A stretch of DNA of 64,000 bases from Microcella alkaliphila. Its GTDB lineage: Bacteria > Actinomycetota > Actinomycetes > Actinomycetales > Microbacteriaceae. Location of the stretch: positions 186,001 to 250,000 of the forward strand of contig NZ_SGXT01000013.1 in NCBI RefSeq assembly GCF_004216855.1. Reading direction: 5' to 3'. The notes under the pieces were generated by a model. The model was given only the letters and a program-made list of their open reading frames with translations. It searched no databases and had not been told where the DNA came from. Shown here in pieces: positions 1 to 8,889 of this stretch; positions within the stretch are counted from its first letter, which is position 1, and each line of letters starts with the position of its first letter. Both the position numbers and the translations under genes were made by a program.

Positions 1-911
1 ACCTCACGAAGCGCTACGGCGCCGTCGCTGCCGTCGATGACGTCTCCTTCACCGCCCACCCCGGCCGGGTCACGGGGTTCCTCGGCCCGAACGGCGCGGG
101 AAAGACCACAACGCTGCGCGTGCTGCTGGGGCTTGCGCGTGCCACATCCGGCACGGCCACGTTCGGCGGCACCGCCTACGCGGCGCTTGATGATCCCGCC
201 CGCCGGGTCGGAGCATCCCTGTCGTCGGATGTCTTTCATCCCGGGCGAAGCGGACGCGACCACCTGCGCGTCCTGCAGCTAGCCGCCGGCCTCGAACGCG
301 ACCGCATCGACGCGGTGCTGCAGCGCGTCGGCATGACCGATGCCGCCGACCGCCGGGTGGGCGGCTACTCCCTCGGCATGCGCCAGCGCCTCGGCCTCGC
401 CGCCGCCCTGCTCGGCGACCCGGGAACACTCGTGCTCGATGAGCCCATCAACGGCCTCGACCCTGCCGGCATCACGTGGATTCGCGTATTCCTGCGCGAG
501 CTCGCCGCAGAGGGGCGCACGATCCTGCTGTCGTCGCACGTGTTGAGCGAGGTGTCGCAGACGGTGGATGACGTTGTCGTGATCGCGCGCGGACGCATTG
601 TCATGGCGGGGGCACTCGCCGAGCTCTCGGCCGGTGCCGTCGCCCGCGTGCGTGTGGACGCTGCCGACCGCAGCGCCCTCGCCTCGGCGATCGCCGCCGC
701 CGGCGGCGTCGTCGAGACGCCCACCGCGGGCCCCCTGGTCGTCACCGGCCTCGACGCCGACGGTGTCGGCCGCGCGGCGTTGGCGGCCGCCATTCCCCTC
801 ACGCTGCTCACCCCGCTCTCCGACGACCTCGAATCGGTCTTCCTGCGCCTCACGTCGGAACACCCCGATCCGGATGCTCGACCCGCCTCAAGCGCGGAGG
901 TCGCGGCGTGA
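1..911 (+). CDS. ABC transporter ATP-binding subunit (5' end outside window)
   Basis: The frame is open from base 3, so the start lies upstream of the window. The translation shows a Walker A loop GPNGAGKTT (bases 84-110), a signature region YSLGMRQRL in place of LSGGQ as is usual in BcrA/DrrA-type exporters, Walker B TLVLDEPINGLDP, and the switch histidine in LLSSHVLSEV. The protein should hydrolyse ATP on the cytoplasmic face to drive the permease encoded next, whose GTG start overlaps this stop by 4 bases. The family exports drugs, peptide antibiotics or lipids; the substrate cannot be told here. Confidence 0.93.
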   Translation, partial: LTKRYGAVAAVDDVSFTAHPGRVTGFLGPNGAGKTTTLRVLLGLARATSGTATFGGTAYAALDDPARRVGASLSSDVFHPGRSGRDHLRVLQLAAGLERDRIDAVLQRVGMTDAADRRVGGYSLGMRQRLGLAAALLGDPGTLVLDEPINGLDPAGITWIRVFLRELAAEGRTILLSSHVLSEVSQTVDDVVVIARGRIVMAGALAELSAGAVARVRVDAADRSALASAIAAAGGVVETPTAGPLVVTGLDADGVGRAALAAAIPLTLLTPLSDDLESVFLRLTSEHPDPDARPASSAEVAA

Positions 912-1732
912 GCGCCCTCACGCGCGCCGTCGCCGCGGAACTGGTTCGCGTCTTCTCGCTGCGCACCTGGTGGGTGCTCGCCGTGGTGCTCGTGCTCTAC
1001 GTCGGGGTCACCGCGGGCGGATTCGCCTTCTTCGTGACCGCCGAGACGGAGGGCGGCCCCGGTCCGCTTCCCGCCGAGGTGGCCACGCAGCTGGTCTACA
1101 GCTCGACCACGAGCGTCGCCCTCGTCATTCCGCTGCTGTTCGGGGCGCTCGCCGCGACGAGCGAGTACCGCTGGCGCACTCTCACCCCCACGTTCCTGGC
1201 CCAGCCGCGTCGCCCGGTCGTTCTGGTCGGGCGCCTTGTCGTGGCACTGCTCGTCGGCGCACTCTACGGCGTGATTGGCGCGCTCACGTCGGTTGCCGCA
1301 GGTGCCGCCGTGCTTGCGGCAAACGGCGTCGACACCCTGCTCGGCGATCCTGACGTGCTCGGCTTGCTCGCTCGCACCGTGCTCGCCTGCGCACTGTGGT
1401 CGCTTCTCGGCCTCGGTTTGGGGGCTCTCTTGACCAGCCAGATCGCGGCCATCGTCATTGTGCTGGTCTTCACGCAGTTCGTGGAGCCGATCCTGCGCAT
1501 CGTTGCCGGCGCCTGGGAGTGGTCGGCAGAGCTCGCCCGCTACCTCCCGGGTGCGGCCACCGACTCGCTCGTCGGGGCCGGCATTATCGCCTCCATCGGC
1601 CAACTTGATCCCACCGTGCCGGGCGTGATCGAGCCGCTCACCCGACTCGAGGGGGGCCTTGTGCTGACCGCCCTGAGCGTGCTGCTCGTCGCTGTCGCGG
1701 CCGTGACCACCCTCCGACGCGACGTTGAGTAG
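908..1732 (+). CDS. ABC transporter permease, ABC-2 type
   Basis: A 274-residue integral membrane protein with about six hydrophobic segments: one near residues 18-40, a second after a periplasmic stretch, and four more towards the C-terminus. The GTG start overlaps the stop of the ATPase gene (GTGA), so the two are translationally coupled and form one exporter. Residues of the type SEYRWRTLTPTFLAQPRR after the second segment match the cytoplasmic coupling region of ABC-2 permeases beside BcrA-like ATPases. The substrate is unknown. No dedicated regulator is visible, although it could lie upstream of the window. Confidence 0.88.
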   Translation: MSALTRAVAAELVRVFSLRTWWVLAVVLVLYVGVTAGGFAFFVTAETEGGPGPLPAEVATQLVYSSTTSVALVIPLLFGALAATSEYRWRTLTPTFLAQPRRPVVLVGRLVVALLVGALYGVIGALTSVAAGAAVLAANGVDTLLGDPDVLGLLARTVLACALWSLLGLGLGALLTSQIAAIVIVLVFTQFVEPILRIVAGAWEWSAELARYLPGAATDSLVGAGIIASIGQLDPTVPGVIEPLTRLEGGLVLTALSVLLVAVAAVTTLRRDVE

Positions 1733-1782
1733 GGCCGCGCGCACGCGCATCCCCTATCAGGGGCGAATTCAGGGCCGACCCG

Positions 1783-1788
1783 TAGACT
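1783..1788 (+). promoter_or_regulatory. -10 box of ispH, leaderless
   Basis: TAGACT ends 7 bases before the ATG of ispH. No ribosome binding site fits between, so the mRNA probably starts at or beside the start codon. Confidence 0.55.
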
Positions 1789-1795
1789 CGACCCG

Positions 1796-2872
1796 ATGTC
1801 CACGATCACGAACGGCGCCCTCGGCCAGACGCTGACCGCGCCCGTCATTCCTGAGCGTCGCGAGCGGCTCACCCCGGTCGAGATCGACCGCCCCAAGCGC
1901 GTGCTGTTGGCCGCGCCGCGCGGCTACTGTGCCGGCGTCGACCGCGCCGTCATCGCCGTTGAGAAAGCGCTCGAGCAGTACGGTGCGCCGGTCTACGTGC
2001 GCAAGCAGATCGTGCACAACGTGCACGTGGTCAGCGAACTCGAGAAGGCCGGCGCGATCTTCGTCGACGAGGTCGACGAGGTGCCCGAGGGCTCGCACAT
2101 CGTATTTTCGGCCCACGGTGTGAGCCCCGCTGTCGTGAAGGGCGCGGCAGACCGCGAGCTGCAGGCCATCGACGCCACCTGCCCGCTCGTGACAAAAGTG
2201 CACCGAGAGGCCGTGCGGTTCTCGAAGCAGGACTACTGGATCCTCCTGATCGGTCACGAGGGCCACGAAGAGGTCGAAGGCACGATGGGGCACGCCCCCG
2301 AGCGCACCATTCTCGTGAACGACCCCGACGAGGCCGACCGCATCGAGGTGCCCGAGACCGAGAACCTCATCTGGTTGTCGCAGACCACGCTCTCGGTCGA
2401 CGAGACGATGGAGACCGTGCGTCGCCTGCGCGAACGGTTCCCGCACCTGAAGGACCCGCCCAGCGACGACATCTGCTACGCGACGCAGAACCGTCAGGTG
2501 GCGATCAAGAAGGTCGCTCCTGACGCCGATCTCGTCATCATTGTCGGCTCGTCCAACAGCTCGAACAGCGTGCGTCTCGTCGAGGTCGCGCTGGAATACG
2601 GGGCGAAGGCGGCGTATCGCATCGACTACGCCAGCGAGATTCGACAGGAGTGGTTCGAGGGCGTCGCGAGCGTCGGGGTGAGCTCGGGTGCGAGCGTTCC
2701 CGAGGTGCTTGTCGAGCAGGTGCTCGCCGACCTGCGTGATGCAGGGTTCGAGAACGTCGAGATTGTGAAGACCGCAGAGGAAGATCTGATGTTCTCGCTG
2801 CCGAAGGAACTCCGAACGAACGCCACGGGAGAGCGCGACGAGCGCGCCCTCGGCGGTCGCACCCGGAGCTGA
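1796..2872 (+). CDS. ispH: 4-hydroxy-3-methylbut-2-enyl diphosphate reductase
   Basis: Last enzyme of the MEP isoprenoid pathway: it reduces HMBPP to IPP and DMAPP with a 4Fe-4S cluster. The three cluster cysteines are visible in APRGYCAGV (Cys45), [11 protein letters not shown] and [11 protein letters not shown], and the substrate-binding histidines appear in [16 protein letters not shown] and LIGHEGHEE. The length of 358 residues is typical of actinobacterial IspH with a short N-terminal extension. The gene is monocistronic, with its own promoter. Isoprenoid supply would also feed carotenoid or retinal synthesis, relevant to the heliorhodopsin at 33418, but those genes are not in the window. 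Confidence 0.97.
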   Translation: MSTITNGALGQTLTAPVIPERRERLTPVEIDRPKRVLLAAPRGYCAGVDRAVIAVEKALEQYGAPVYVRKQIVHNVHVVSELEKAGAIFVDEVDEVPEGSHIVFSAHGVSPAVVKGAADRELQAIDATCPLVTKVHREAVRFSKQDYWILLIGHEGHEEVEGTMGHAPERTILVNDPDEADRIEVPETENLIWLSQTTLSVDETMETVRRLRERFPHLKDPPSDDICYATQNRQVAIKKVAPDADLVIIVGSSNSSNSVRLVEVALEYGAKAAYRIDYASEIRQEWFEGVASVGVSSGASVPEVLVEQVLADLRDAGFENVEIVKTAEEDLMFSLPKELRTNATGERDERALGGRTRS

Positions 2873-2891
2873 GGCGATAGGGCGCCGGGCA

Positions 2892-4133
2892 GTGCCGTCC
2901 AATCAGGCGCCCACAGCCCCGCCGAGCGATTCGTTCGCGTCTCTGCCAGCGCCGCGCGGGGTGACGGCTGCGGGTCTCGTGCGCGGCCTGAGCGCCGCCA
3001 TGCGCTGGATCGGTCCCGTATCGGTACTGCTGGTGCTTGCCGTGATCGGCGAGACGGCTGTCGTGCTCGGGCACGGCCCCGCGTCCGTGCCGCTCGTGCT
3101 GACACTCCTTCCCGTCCTCGTGACGTCGCTGGCTCTCGCCGCCCGCCCGAGCGTCGTCACGATGGTGACGCACCTCGGCGTGGGGCTCACCATCGGCACG
3201 GCGTATGCAGCGCTGGCCACCTCGTACGCCGCACCCCTCGGGGATCGCTCGGGCTTCCTGGTCGAGGGCGCTGCCGTCGCGCTGATCTTTGTCGGGGCGC
3301 TCGGCACGCGGGGCGTGAGCGGCATCGGCTGGATCCTGGCGGGGCTCGGCGTCGGGACGATCGCGATTGCCCTGGGCGCCGTCATCGTGGGCGAGGAGCC
3401 TCACTTTTCGCCCGATCGCGTCATTGATGCCCTCATCATGGTCTTCGCCTTTGCCGTGGTCGACATCGGCTGGCGGCGCAGCGGCGGGCGCCTCCCCGCC
3501 TTCCGCGACATTGCCCGCGAGACGCGTCGCGCCGACGAGCGTCGCCGCCGCGAACGGTCGGCTGCCGCTGTCGTGCACGACACCGTCCTGTCCGATCTCG
3601 CCGCCATTGCTCACGGAGACGGCGCTCTCGATGAGAGGATGCGCGACCGCATCCGGGCGGACCTCACGCGCTTGGAGGGTGCGAGCGCGACCGACACCGG
3701 CACGGTCTCGATCCTGCCCCGCGAGGGCACATTCGGCCGCGCCCTGCTGGACCTGGTCGAGGATTACCGCTGGCGTGGCGGCCGCATCGACCTGGCCGGC
3801 ACGGAGCTGTTGACCGATGACGCCCTCCCACCCGTCGTCGCGGAGGCGTTGCACGCCGCCGTCGCGGCGACGCTCGACAACGTGCGTCGCCACGCGTCGG
3901 CCCATCACGTCGAGCTGACGCTCGGAGGAGACGACGACCGCCTCACGGTGCTCGTCGTGGATGACGGACTGGGCTTCGACGTCGACGCGGTGGCGGTCGA
4001 CCGTTTGGGTCTCCGCGAGTCGATCATCGGCCGAATGGAGCGCGCCGGGGGGTCCGCCAGGATCTGGTCGTCGGAAGCGGGCACCACCGTGCTGCTCTCG
4101 GCTCCCCGCGCCGGGGCGGAGGCCGAGCGATGA
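2892..4133 (+). CDS. sensor histidine kinase, DesK/NarL-like (cassette copy 1)
   Basis: A 413-residue membrane kinase with about six hydrophobic segments in residues 30-195. A basic linker (ADERRRRERSAAA) leads into the H-box VVHDTVLSDL, whose histidine is the likely phosphorylation site. The C-terminal ATPase domain has an N-box LDNVRRHASA, a G1 box VVDDGLGFD and a final GTTVLL. This H-box with a following basic or aspartate-rich helix is typical of HisKA_3 kinases that phosphorylate NarL/LuxR-type regulators. The GTG start at 2892 is 19 bases after the ispH stop. The stop overlaps the next gene by 4 bases (ATGA). No response regulator follows. The gene has a paralogue at 5322. Confidence 0.85.
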   Translation: MPSNQAPTAPPSDSFASLPAPRGVTAAGLVRGLSAAMRWIGPVSVLLVLAVIGETAVVLGHGPASVPLVLTLLPVLVTSLALAARPSVVTMVTHLGVGLTIGTAYAALATSYAAPLGDRSGFLVEGAAVALIFVGALGTRGVSGIGWILAGLGVGTIAIALGAVIVGEEPHFSPDRVIDALIMVFAFAVVDIGWRRSGGRLPAFRDIARETRRADERRRRERSAAAVVHDTVLSDLAAIAHGDGALDERMRDRIRADLTRLEGASATDTGTVSILPREGTFGRALLDLVEDYRWRGGRIDLAGTELLTDDALPPVVAEALHAAVAATLDNVRRHASAHHVELTLGGDDDRLTVLVVDDGLGFDVDAVAVDRLGLRESIIGRMERAGGSARIWSSEAGTTVLLSAPRAGAEAER

Positions 4134-5275
4134 CCGTGTGGTGGCGGCGCTCGGCCAACGAGGTCGACACGCTCAGCTGGTTGACCGCGTCGCTCGTGAC
4201 CGCGTGGGTTCCCGTCTTGATCGTGGCACTCGGCGCCGGTGGGGTGCTGCTCGGTGAGCAGGGCGCCGATGCGCCCGGTTTTCAGTGGGCTGCCGTCGTG
4301 CTGGCCGCACTGGCAACCGGTGCCATCCATTTCGCCGCCCGTCCCACCCGTCGACGTTTCGGAACGGCTACGGCAATGGTCGTCGCCGTGTTGGCGAGCT
4401 CGGCGGTTCTCGTCAGCGGGTGGGGCATCGCGCGAGGGGGTCACGGAGCGACCGCAGAGCTCGTCCCCGAGTTGTGGTGGGCTCCAGTCGCGGTTGCGCT
4501 CGTCGTCATGTCGCTCAGCCCGTTCGTTCCCGGTCGCGTCTTCCTGCCGGCGGGAGCGATGGTTGCCGGTGCCAGCGTGCTGGGTGCTGCATTCGCGACA
4601 GAGCCGCTCGCCGCCGTCTCTCCCGGAGCGGAGGTGGTGATCGCCGCGTCCTCACCGCTGTTCGCCCTCATCGGCGGTACCTTCCTCACGCGCGCGCTCA
4701 TCGATGAAGTGCAGGGCTGGCGCTCGGGCATCGTCGACACCATCGCGGTGCCGCCCGCGCGCGAGAAGGCGGTGTCGATCGTGGACCGCACCACGCGCGG
4801 GGTGCTCAGCGCGGACGCGATGCCCTTCCTGCGGGCCATCGCCGATGGTGCGCCGGTGGACGCCGCCACGCGCGCGCGGGCGGCCGAGCTGGCGGCCGAG
4901 CTGCGCACCGCGCTCATCGACCGTGAGGGCAGCGGCTGGCTCGGCGCCGTCGTTGCCACCCGGGCGGTGCACGTCACCGACCCGCACCGCCTTGCTGATC
5001 GCGTCTCCCTCGACCAGCGCGCGGCGATCCTCGCGCTCATCGACGGGGTGTTCTCCGACCAGACCGCCGGCGTGTATGCCGCGCGGCTGGAACTGGCTCC
5101 GGGTGGGGAGGGGAACGTCGCTGTGGCGCTCACGCTCGATCTTGAGCTTCCGGAGGGGCGCCGCACCGCGGTGCTGGCCCCGTACTACCTGACGGCGAAG
5201 TCGGTCGTGCGGGACATCTCGTGGACCAACGGACGCTCGCTCGTCGTCCGCTTCGGAGTCGACGGCGAGCGGTAG
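4130..5275 (+). CDS. membrane protein, probable degenerate kinase partner (cassette copy 1)
   Basis: A 381-residue protein of unrecognised family. About six transmembrane segments fill residues 18-195, the same layout as its kinase neighbour, followed by a cytoplasmic domain of about 185 residues. That domain has a helix resembling a kinase dimerisation helix (AAELAAELRTALID), a stretch DRVSLDQRAAILALIDGVF and a conserved end GRRTAVLAPYYLT..VVRDISW, but no H-box histidine and no N or G box. It is translationally coupled to the kinase. I infer a pseudokinase that may pair with the kinase; this is untested. A homologue at 6505 shares the C-terminal motif. Confidence 0.7.
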   Translation: MTVWWRRSANEVDTLSWLTASLVTAWVPVLIVALGAGGVLLGEQGADAPGFQWAAVVLAALATGAIHFAARPTRRRFGTATAMVVAVLASSAVLVSGWGIARGGHGATAELVPELWWAPVAVALVVMSLSPFVPGRVFLPAGAMVAGASVLGAAFATEPLAAVSPGAEVVIAASSPLFALIGGTFLTRALIDEVQGWRSGIVDTIAVPPAREKAVSIVDRTTRGVLSADAMPFLRAIADGAPVDAATRARAAELAAELRTALIDREGSGWLGAVVATRAVHVTDPHRLADRVSLDQRAAILALIDGVFSDQTAGVYAARLELAPGGEGNVAVALTLDLELPEGRRTAVLAPYYLTAKSVVRDISWTNGRSLVVRFGVDGER

Positions 5276-5297
5276 CCCTGCGGGCGCACGCGAGCGC

Positions 5298-5303
5298 TAG
5301 CCT
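5298..5303 (+). promoter_or_regulatory. -10 box of the second kinase cassette
   Basis: TAGCCT lies 18 bases before the ATG at 5322, with a good ribosome binding site GGGGAGGA between. The second cassette can therefore be transcribed independently of the first. Confidence 0.45.
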
Positions 5304-5321
5304 GAGCGCGAGGGGAGGACC

Positions 5322-6512
5322 ATGCCGACGGTCGCACTGCCGCGAGATGTCGCCGCCGCAGTCGTCGTGTCGGGGCTCTCGACGGCCATGCGCGCCGTCG
5401 CGATCGGGGGTACGGCGCTGACCGTCGTCATGTCGGTCGACGTGGTTCTCTCCGCCGGGCTCGATCCTTTGCGCGCGCCCATCGTCGCGGCGCCGGCAGT
5501 CGCGGTGCTCCTTCTCGCCGCCCTGTTGCTCATGCTGCCGTCGCGCGCGACCGCGACGCTCTACCTGGCCGCCGGAGGGGTTGCCGCCGCGGCGTCCGTC
5601 GTCGCGGTGGTGGCGCTCGCCGAGCAGGGCGACGATCCCTTCATCCTGAATCGTGTTGCCACCGCGTTGCCGCTCGTCGGTGCCCTCGGCGGCAGCGCCC
5701 GTAGCGGGGTGCGCTGGACACTCGCGGCACTCGCCGTGTCCTACTCCGCTCTCGCGGTCGGCTGGTGGGCCGTCGGCACTCCCGGTCCGTTCGGCTACGG
5801 CCCGCTCATCGTGGGCGTCGTGTCACTCACCGGCTTCGGGTTGCTCGCTGCTGTGCGCTATCGCGCGAAGCAGCGCGTTCCCGAGTTCTTGGCGGTGCAG
5901 CGAGCGGTCTTGATCGATGAACGCGAGCGTGAATTGCAGCGACGCGCGGCGGCGGCCGTGCACGACACCGTCCTCGCCGATCTCGCGGTCATCGCGATGA
6001 CGGTCGGAACCGTCGATGAGCGGATGCGCGACCACATTCTGCGGGACCTCGACGCGATCGTGCGCCCGACCGCCCGCCGGGTGTCGTCGTCCACGGCCGT
6101 CACGGCAGCCCCCGCGCCGCTTGCCGACGCGCTGCTCGAGCTCGCCGATCACTACCGCTGGACCGGGGTGAGTGTGCAACTGAGCGGCGCCGAGGAACTC
6201 ACGGCGGAGGTGCCTGCGCCCGTCGTCGACGCGCTCGTCGGTGCCACCCGCGCGGCGCTCGACAACGTTGCGGCACACGCCGGTACCGGCCAGGCCGAAC
6301 TCGTCGTCGGTCAGCGTGACGACGCGATCGTACTTCTCGTCGTCGACGCGGGTGTCGGTTTCGACCCCGACGCCGTCGGCGCCGATCGACTCGGCCTGCG
6401 CGAATCGATTGACGGACGCATCCGCACGGTCGGTGGGTCGGTGCGCATCTGGTCCGGTGACGAGGGCACCACCGTCATGATGCGGGTTCCGCTCGGAGCG
6501 CGCGATGAGTGA
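5322..6512 (+). CDS. sensor histidine kinase, DesK/NarL-like (cassette copy 2)
   Basis: A 396-residue paralogue of the kinase at 2892. About six hydrophobic segments span residues 10-190. The linker is followed by the H-box AAVHDTVLADL, then an ATPase domain with N-box LDNVAAHAG, G1 box VVDAGVGFD, the shared block RLGLRESIDGRI and a terminal GTTVMM. The G1 box reads DAG where copy 1 has DDG; both keep the aspartate and the glycines needed for ATP. A ribosome binding site GGGGAGGA precedes the ATG. The stop overlaps the next gene by 8 bases. Copy 1 and copy 2 clearly arose by duplication, but the membrane sensors have diverged strongly, suggesting different signals. Confidence 0.85.
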   Translation: MPTVALPRDVAAAVVVSGLSTAMRAVAIGGTALTVVMSVDVVLSAGLDPLRAPIVAAPAVAVLLLAALLLMLPSRATATLYLAAGGVAAAASVVAVVALAEQGDDPFILNRVATALPLVGALGGSARSGVRWTLAALAVSYSALAVGWWAVGTPGPFGYGPLIVGVVSLTGFGLLAAVRYRAKQRVPEFLAVQRAVLIDERERELQRRAAAAVHDTVLADLAVIAMTVGTVDERMRDHILRDLDAIVRPTARRVSSSTAVTAAPAPLADALLELADHYRWTGVSVQLSGAEELTAEVPAPVVDALVGATRAALDNVAAHAGTGQAELVVGQRDDAIVLLVVDAGVGFDPDAVGADRLGLRESIDGRIRTVGGSVRIWSGDEGTTVMMRVPLGARDE

Positions 6513-7701
6513 CCGTTCGCACGTATCCCCCTGGTCGACCGACCCGATCAGCTGGGTGACGACCGCCGCGATTCCGGTGACGGCAACGGTCCTCGCCGTC
6601 GTCTACAGCGTGATCGAGGTGATCGCCGTTCCGCCGCGCGGCGGCACCCTGCAGTGGCTCGGCATTCTGCTGCTCGCCGCATCGGGTGCGATCGTGCATC
6701 TGCGCACGCGTCCGCCGCGCGGAGTGCTGGGCGCACCCGAGATCATGACCATTTTCGGCTTGCTGAGCGCAGCCACGCTGTGCTCGGCTCTCGACCATCA
6801 GGGCGTCGCCTTTTCGATCACGTTCTGGTGGGCACCCTTCGGGGTGTCTCTCCTGCTCGTTGCCATGGCCCCCTACGTGCGCGCGTCGAGCATCGCCGCG
6901 CTCGCTGTCGCGCTGGTTGGAGTTGTCTCGCTCATCGCCGTCGTGCTCATCGTTCCCCACGATCCGAGCTGGCCGCCGGTCACGACCGCGCTCATCGTGG
7001 TCACCCCGGTCGTGGCCGGGGGTACCGTGAGCGCGGTGCTCTCCGGCAGCATCGTGCGCCGGCTCATGCGCTGGAGTGAGCGACCCCTCCCCGGGGCCCC
7101 CGTGATCGGACCGGCGGGCATCGATGACCGGGCGCTGGTGCGGGCCGTCGACGACGAGATCTCGGAGCAGTTGGCGGCTGCCGTCACGTTTCTGCGCGGC
7201 GTTGCCCGACGGGGCGAGGTCACCGACAGGGATGCGCGCCAGGCCCGTTCGTTGTCGCTCGAATTGCGGGCGCGGCTCATCGCCGACGCGTCGGCCACCT
7301 GGCTCGAGCGCGTCGTGCGCGGTCACCCCGTCGACCTCGACGACCCCGAGCGTCTCGCCGACCGGTTGAGCGTCTCGCAGCGCACCGCCCTCCGCGCGAT
7401 GATCGATGCGCTGCTCGCGCATCCCGAATCGGGGTTCGTGTCGGCGAGTATTGCCCTGCGGGGCTCCGCATCGGGTGATGTCGCCGTCGCGATGCGCATC
7501 AACACGACCCTGCCCGAGGGGCGGCGCATCAGCTTCCTCGCGCCCTACTACGTCTCGTTGTCGTCTGCCGTGCGCGACATCCAGTGGCGCGACGGCGCGA
7601 CTCTCAACGTGGAGTTCGAGGCGCCCGCCGAAACGACAGCGGGGCGTGCGCCGCTGGTGCAACGCACGCCCCGGAGCGAGACGGCAGGGGAGCGGGACTA
7701 G
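6505..7701 (+). CDS. membrane protein, probable degenerate kinase partner (cassette copy 2)
   Basis: A 398-residue paralogue of the protein at 4130. About six transmembrane segments lie in residues 20-195. The cytoplasmic part has a helix ARSLSLELRARLIADA, the block DRLSVSQRTALRAMIDALL and the conserved end GRRISFLAPYYVSLSSAVRDIQW. As in copy 1, no phosphoacceptor histidine or ATP-binding boxes can be found. A hydrophilic tail of about 25 residues follows. The start ATG overlaps the kinase stop by 8 bases, and the stop overlaps the end of fba on the other strand by 4 bases. The function is unknown; pairing with the upstream kinase is inference from overlap and shared topology. Confidence 0.7.
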   Translation: MSDRSHVSPWSTDPISWVTTAAIPVTATVLAVVYSVIEVIAVPPRGGTLQWLGILLLAASGAIVHLRTRPPRGVLGAPEIMTIFGLLSAATLCSALDHQGVAFSITFWWAPFGVSLLLVAMAPYVRASSIAALAVALVGVVSLIAVVLIVPHDPSWPPVTTALIVVTPVVAGGTVSAVLSGSIVRRLMRWSERPLPGAPVIGPAGIDDRALVRAVDDEISEQLAAAVTFLRGVARRGEVTDRDARQARSLSLELRARLIADASATWLERVVRGHPVDLDDPERLADRLSVSQRTALRAMIDALLAHPESGFVSASIALRGSASGDVAVAMRINTTLPEGRRISFLAPYYVSLSSAVRDIQWRDGATLNVEFEAPAETTAGRAPLVQRTPRSETAGERD

Positions 7702-8744
7702 CGGCCCGAGTGCCCCGCCGAACCGAGCTGCTGCGTGGCCTCGACGACCCGCTTCGCCATCGCTGTTTCGGCGGCCTTGCCCCACGCGCGCGGGTCGTAG
7801 ATTTTCTTGTTGCCGACCTCGCCGTCAACCTTCAAGAAGCCGTCGTAGTTCTTCAGCACGCTGTCGGCGACCGAGCGGCTGTAGGCGTACTGCGTGTCGG
7901 TGTCGATGTTCATCTTGATGACACCGTTGGCGACCGCGGTGGCGATCTCCTCGTCGGTCGAGCCCGAGCCTCCGTGGAAGACGAGGTCGAGCGGCAGGGC
8001 GGCCGTGCCGTTCGCGGAGTTCGGGAAGTACCGTGCGGCGATGCCGTCCTGAATCTCCTTGAGCAGTTCGGGGCGCAACTTCACGTTGCCCGGCTTGTAG
8101 ACGCCGTGCACGTTGCCGAAGGTGAGGGCGGCCATGTAGCGGCCCTGCTCGCCGAGGCCCAGCGCCTCGACGGCCTGCTCGACGTCGCCGAGCGTCGTGT
8201 AGAGGGCGTCGTTCGAGCCCTCGTGCTGCACGCCGTCCTCCTCGCCGCCCACGACGCCGATCTCGACCTCGAGGATGGCGTTGATGTTCTTCATGCGGGG
8301 CAGCAGCTCGCGAGCGATCTCAATATTCTCCGCCAGCGGCACCGCCGAGCCATCCCACATGTGCGACTGGAATATCGGGTTGCGGCCCGCCTTCACCTCG
8401 GCCTCGCTAGCCTCAATGAGCGGCATGACGAAGCCGTCGAGCGCGTCCTTAGGGCAGTGGTCGGTGTGCAGCGCGACCGTGATGGGGTAGTTCTTGGCCA
8501 CCTCAGTGGCGAAGGCGGCGAATGCGAGAGCGCCCGAGGCGCGGGCCTTCACGCTCTGGCCGGCGAAGTAGTCGGCGCCGCCGGTCGTGACCTGCAGGAT
8601 GCCGTCGGAGCCGGCCTCGGTGAGGCCCTGCAGAACGGCGTTGATCGTCGACGACGACGACACGTTGATGGCGGGGTAGGCGAACCCGCCCTTCTTGGCC
8701 TTGTCGAGCATCTCGGCGTACTGCTCGGGGGTGGCGATGGGCAT
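7698..8744 (-). CDS. fba: class II fructose-bisphosphate aldolase
   Basis: Cleaves fructose-1,6-bisphosphate to DHAP and glyceraldehyde-3-phosphate in glycolysis and makes it in gluconeogenesis. At 348 residues it belongs to the longer class IIA type. Zinc and active-site motifs are visible: VALHTDHCPKDALDGF, the signature MWDGSAVPLAEN, ILEVEIGVVGGEEDGV, the histidine in TFGNVHGVYKPG, and the phosphate-binding loop LVFHGGSGS followed by VIKMNIDTDTQ. It is transcribed divergently from glpX with 145 bases between the starts, which places opposing glycolytic and gluconeogenic enzymes side by side. Confidence 0.97.
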   Translation of the reverse strand: MPIATPEQYAEMLDKAKKGGFAYPAINVSSSSTINAVLQGLTEAGSDGILQVTTGGADYFAGQSVKARASGALAFAAFATEVAKNYPITVALHTDHCPKDALDGFVMPLIEASEAEVKAGRNPIFQSHMWDGSAVPLAENIEIARELLPRMKNINAILEVEIGVVGGEEDGVQHEGSNDALYTTLGDVEQAVEALGLGEQGRYMAALTFGNVHGVYKPGNVKLRPELLKEIQDGIAARYFPNSANGTAALPLDLVFHGGSGSTDEEIATAVANGVIKMNIDTDTQYAYSRSVADSVLKNYDGFLKVDGEVGNKKIYDPRAWGKAAETAMAKRVVEATQQLGSAGHSGR

Positions 8745-8889
8745 GGTGCTCCTCGTGCGTGGTGGGCTGTGGGGACGGCTCCGAGTCTAGCCAGCGCGCG
8801 GCGCCCGGCCGCTAGGCTGGGGGAGCGCTGTTCTACCACCCGGCGCGTCCGTTCATCCGCTTGATCGACGCCGAGAGAAGGACGCCACT

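Noticed and set aside
365-1750. 461-codon open frame on the minus strand across the ABC exporter
   Set aside because: It is a shadow of two genes with clear ABC motifs; composition is low-complexity and no ribosome binding site is seen.
2538-3908. 456-codon minus-strand frame over ispH and the first kinase
   Set aside because: It overlaps two well-supported genes and has an Arg/Asp/Gly-biased shadow composition.
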